A stretch of 64,000 bases of DNA, from the NCBI RefSeq assembly GCF_030506325.1, contig NZ_CP120683.1, positions 2,232,001-2,296,000 on the forward strand. The letters run 5' to 3'. The DNA comes from Tunicatimonas pelagia. GTDB lineage: Bacteria > Bacteroidota > Bacteroidia > Cytophagales > Cyclobacteriaceae. Under the pieces are notes generated by a model. It was not told where the DNA came from. It searched no databases and saw only the letters and a list, made by a program, of their open reading frames with translations. Each line of letters opens with the position of its first letter. The stretch's first letter is position 1. Made by a program: the position numbers and the translations under genes. This document shows, piece after piece, positions 62,089 to 64,000 of the stretch.

Positions 62089-64000
62089 TTAACGCTTAAA
62101 AAATACTACAAAAGTAGTTCCAGAACCGACTCTGCTCTCAACAGTAATTGTACCGCCCGCACCCTCAACAATTTTTTTAACGATATACAGTCCTACTCCT
62201 GTTCCCTCTACATGACTGTGCAAACGCTGGAACATAGAGAATAGTTTGGTATCTTGACTTAAATCCATGCCCAATCCATTATCTGAAACTTTTAGTACGT
62301 GGTGACCGTCCGTGGTATTGCACTGAATTCTTACAATAGGCTGCCGATTTGGATCATGATACTTAATAGCATTTGACAACAAGTTGTACACCACACTACG
62401 CAAATTTTTGGGTGAAAAGTTGATATACTCACCAACATCTACCGTAACCTCTAGCTTGGTACCTGATTGTTCAATGAGCATAGCGAGATCCATTTGAACG
62501 TCATCAATCATTTGCTTCAGATTGATGCTCTCCGTTGGCTGGTTAGATTGCTTCTGAAGCCGCGTGATTTCGCTCATATCTTCCAATGTATGAAGAAAAC
62601 GAACAACGGATTTGTCTATTAAACCGAATACCTTCTGAATATTGGGTTTATTCATAACCTCAGCAGGTAGATGCCGCTCAAGCAGTTGCACTAGTGATTG
62701 AATATTGGTGATAGGAGTTTTAAGATCGTGTGAAGCAGTATAAATGAAGCTATCCAGATCAGTATTAATGAATTGAAGCTGGCGGTTGGTATCGGTTAAC
62801 TTTTGATTGCTGGCCTGTACTTTCGCATTTGCTATCTGTAGATCTTCGTTCAGTATCTTTTGCTCGCGCGTAATCCGATACAGGGTTTCTGCCGCGAGCT
62901 TTTTTTCGTGAATATCGGTTGATGTACCTACCCACAACGTAATCTGCCCAGTTTCATCCCGCACAGGAACTGAGCGGCTCAGGTGCCAACGGTAGGTGCC
63001 ATCGTGACGCAGTAGCCGGTTTTCGTGCGTAAACTCTGATCCGGTCTGCAAAGCATGCCAATAGTTGGCTAACATATCGTGTAAATCATCAGCATGAACC
63101 ACCGGTCGCCACTTCCAACCAGCTAGTTGCTCATAGGCTAGTCCGGTATAATCAAACCACCGCTGACTGTAAAAGTCCACCGACCCATCGGGCAAATTCG
63201 TCCAAGTCATTTGCGGAATACTATTGAGCAAAGTACGAAAGTAGGTTTCGCTTTTCTCCAGCACCCGGCGTACTTCTACCCGTTGGGTAACTTCGGTTGC
63301 TACCATCACAATGCCCGTAACCTTGTGTTGTTCGTCCCGAAGAGGGTAGTACATAAAATCCCAATATCCCGTTTCGGGGCGACCGTAACGATTAATCTGA
63401 AAAGGCAATTCTTTAGCCACGTACGGATCACCGGTTGTCATTGTTTGATGGAGTAACTCTTCGTATCCTTGCCCTGCCAGTTCAGGTAATAGATCAAATA
63501 ACGGAGTATTAAGTGCCTGCTGTTGTGTCTGCCCCAGCAACTCAACGAAAGCAGTGTTGGCCCACTCTATAATGTACTGAGCCCCCCGAAAAACCGCAAC
63601 GGCTGCGGGTGCTTGCACAAACAGTGTAGATAAAAGATTGCGCTCAGCGGCAAGCGGCGGATTATCTAGCTCGAGGGGTACGCTTAACTTATGAATAATA
63701 TAGCTGAGAGAATTATGCTCATCGAGTACAGGGGTGGTAAGCACATGAGCACTTGCTTTATGATTACTTTCTTCCAGAGGTAATGATAAAAGTACCTCGT
63801 CTTGGTATTGGCTAATTTTAAAGCTTGCCTGGTGAGCTTGCTTGGTGTGCAATACTTCCTGTAGGGAAGCGTGCAAACAAGCACTGTACCCATTATCAGT
63901 AATTGCGAATACCTCCTTCAGTGGCTTTCCTACTATTTCTTGACGTACTTTACCCGTTGCCGATAAGTAGGCTTTGCTGGCTGTAAGAATGGATAAATCA
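62089..64000 (-). CDS. Multi-PAS sensor histidine kinase (N-terminus outside window)
   Basis: The frame stays open to the right edge, so the gene begins beyond 64000; the residues read there (ASKAYLSATGKVRQEIVGKP) are another PAS domain. At least three PAS domains follow each other: the edge one, one around FVQAPAAVAVFRGAQYIIEW, and one with a PAC tail around LLNSIPQMTWTNLPDGSVDF ending WVGTSTDIHEKK. Then coiled coil, HisKA with His in TASHDLKTPI and HATPase (NLLSNAIKYHDP, DNGLGMDL, GTGVGLYIVKK). No transmembrane helix in the visible part. Operon with the response regulator. Confidence 0.93.
   Translation of the reverse strand, partial: DLSILTASKAYLSATGKVRQEIVGKPLKEVFAITDNGYSACLHASLQEVLHTKQAHQASFKISQYQDEVLLSLPLEESNHKASAHVLTTPVLDEHNSLSYIIHKLSVPLELDNPPLAAERNLLSTLFVQAPAAVAVFRGAQYIIEWANTAFVELLGQTQQQALNTPLFDLLPELAGQGYEELLHQTMTTGDPYVAKELPFQINRYGRPETGYWDFMYYPLRDEQHKVTGIVMVATEVTQRVEVRRVLEKSETYFRTLLNSIPQMTWTNLPDGSVDFYSQRWFDYTGLAYEQLAGWKWRPVVHADDLHDMLANYWHALQTGSEFTHENRLLRHDGTYRWHLSRSVPVRDETGQITLWVGTSTDIHEKKLAAETLYRITREQKILNEDLQIANAKVQASNQKLTDTNRQLQFINTDLDSFIYTASHDLKTPITNIQSLVQLLERHLPAEVMNKPNIQKVFGLIDKSVVRFLHTLEDMSEITRLQKQSNQPTESINLKQMIDDVQMDLAMLIEQSGTKLEVTVDVGEYINFSPKNLRSVVYNLLSNAIKYHDPNRQPIVRIQCNTTDGHHVLKVSDNGLGMDLSQDTKLFSMFQRLHSHVEGTGVGLYIVKKIVEGAGGTITVESRVGSGTTFVVFFKR

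Overview
The window looks like chromosomal DNA of a Bacteroidota bacterium, most likely of the class Cytophagia. The grounds are three SusC/SusD pairs, other TonB-dependent and PorT/D15-like outer-membrane barrels, BatD, YfiR, many short lipoproteins, weak Shine-Dalgarno sequences, TAnnTTTG-type promoter elements and a tRNA without encoded CCA. The species cannot be fixed from the sequence alone. Most genes are ordinary core or envelope genes; there is no prophage, CRISPR array, rRNA or large mobile island.

Layout. 1-7 kb: 3' part of murA, a small unknown gene, recJ with a lipoprotein gene, a coiled-coil/SPOR protein and fumC. 6-10.7 kb: a TonB-dependent receptor, an rRNA pseudouridine synthase, three tandem copies of a hairpin-plus-tail element, yfiR and tRNA-Phe(GAA). 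10.7-14.2 kb: an HdrDE/HdrB-like iron-sulfur pair facing two small membrane-protein genes, one ABA4-like. 14.3-17.5 kb: a secreted glycoside hydrolase, aroC and a decaying PIN-domain module whose first gene has no normal start codon. 17.5-22 kb: batD, a small gene with its own terminator, and the DUF6157-ruvB-queG cluster. 22-25.7 kb: apbE, anmK, a barrel protein and a RAYT transposase pseudogene. 25.8-28.8 kb: an M16 peptidase and two tandem PPK2 kinases.

29.4-31.3 kb is a signalling operon of a short SpoIIE/RsbX-like protein, a PAS histidine kinase and a single-domain response regulator. 31.4-34.2 kb holds tadA followed by envelope genes. 34.9-53.5 kb is the main accessory block: three consecutive, separately terminated SusC-SusD-lipoprotein operons, all on the minus strand, with no glycosidase, sulfatase or ECF sigma/anti-sigma genes beside them. 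54-64 kb holds hemE, a tiny membrane-protein gene, a succinate-semialdehyde-type aldehyde dehydrogenase, a lipoprotein-like 7TM histidine kinase, kdsB, DUF427, a type II NADH dehydrogenase and a response regulator with a multi-PAS kinase that runs off the right edge.

How the genes work together: cell-wall and outer-membrane supply (murA, anmK, kdsB), TonB-driven import, two-component sensing and quinone-linked electron transfer dominate. No complete new defence or biosynthetic system is visible. The most unusual signals are non-coding or decayed: the triplicated element at 9.37-9.62 kb, inverted repeats in two SusC promoter regions, the palindrome inside the broken transposase, and the start-less ORF next to a truncated PIN gene.
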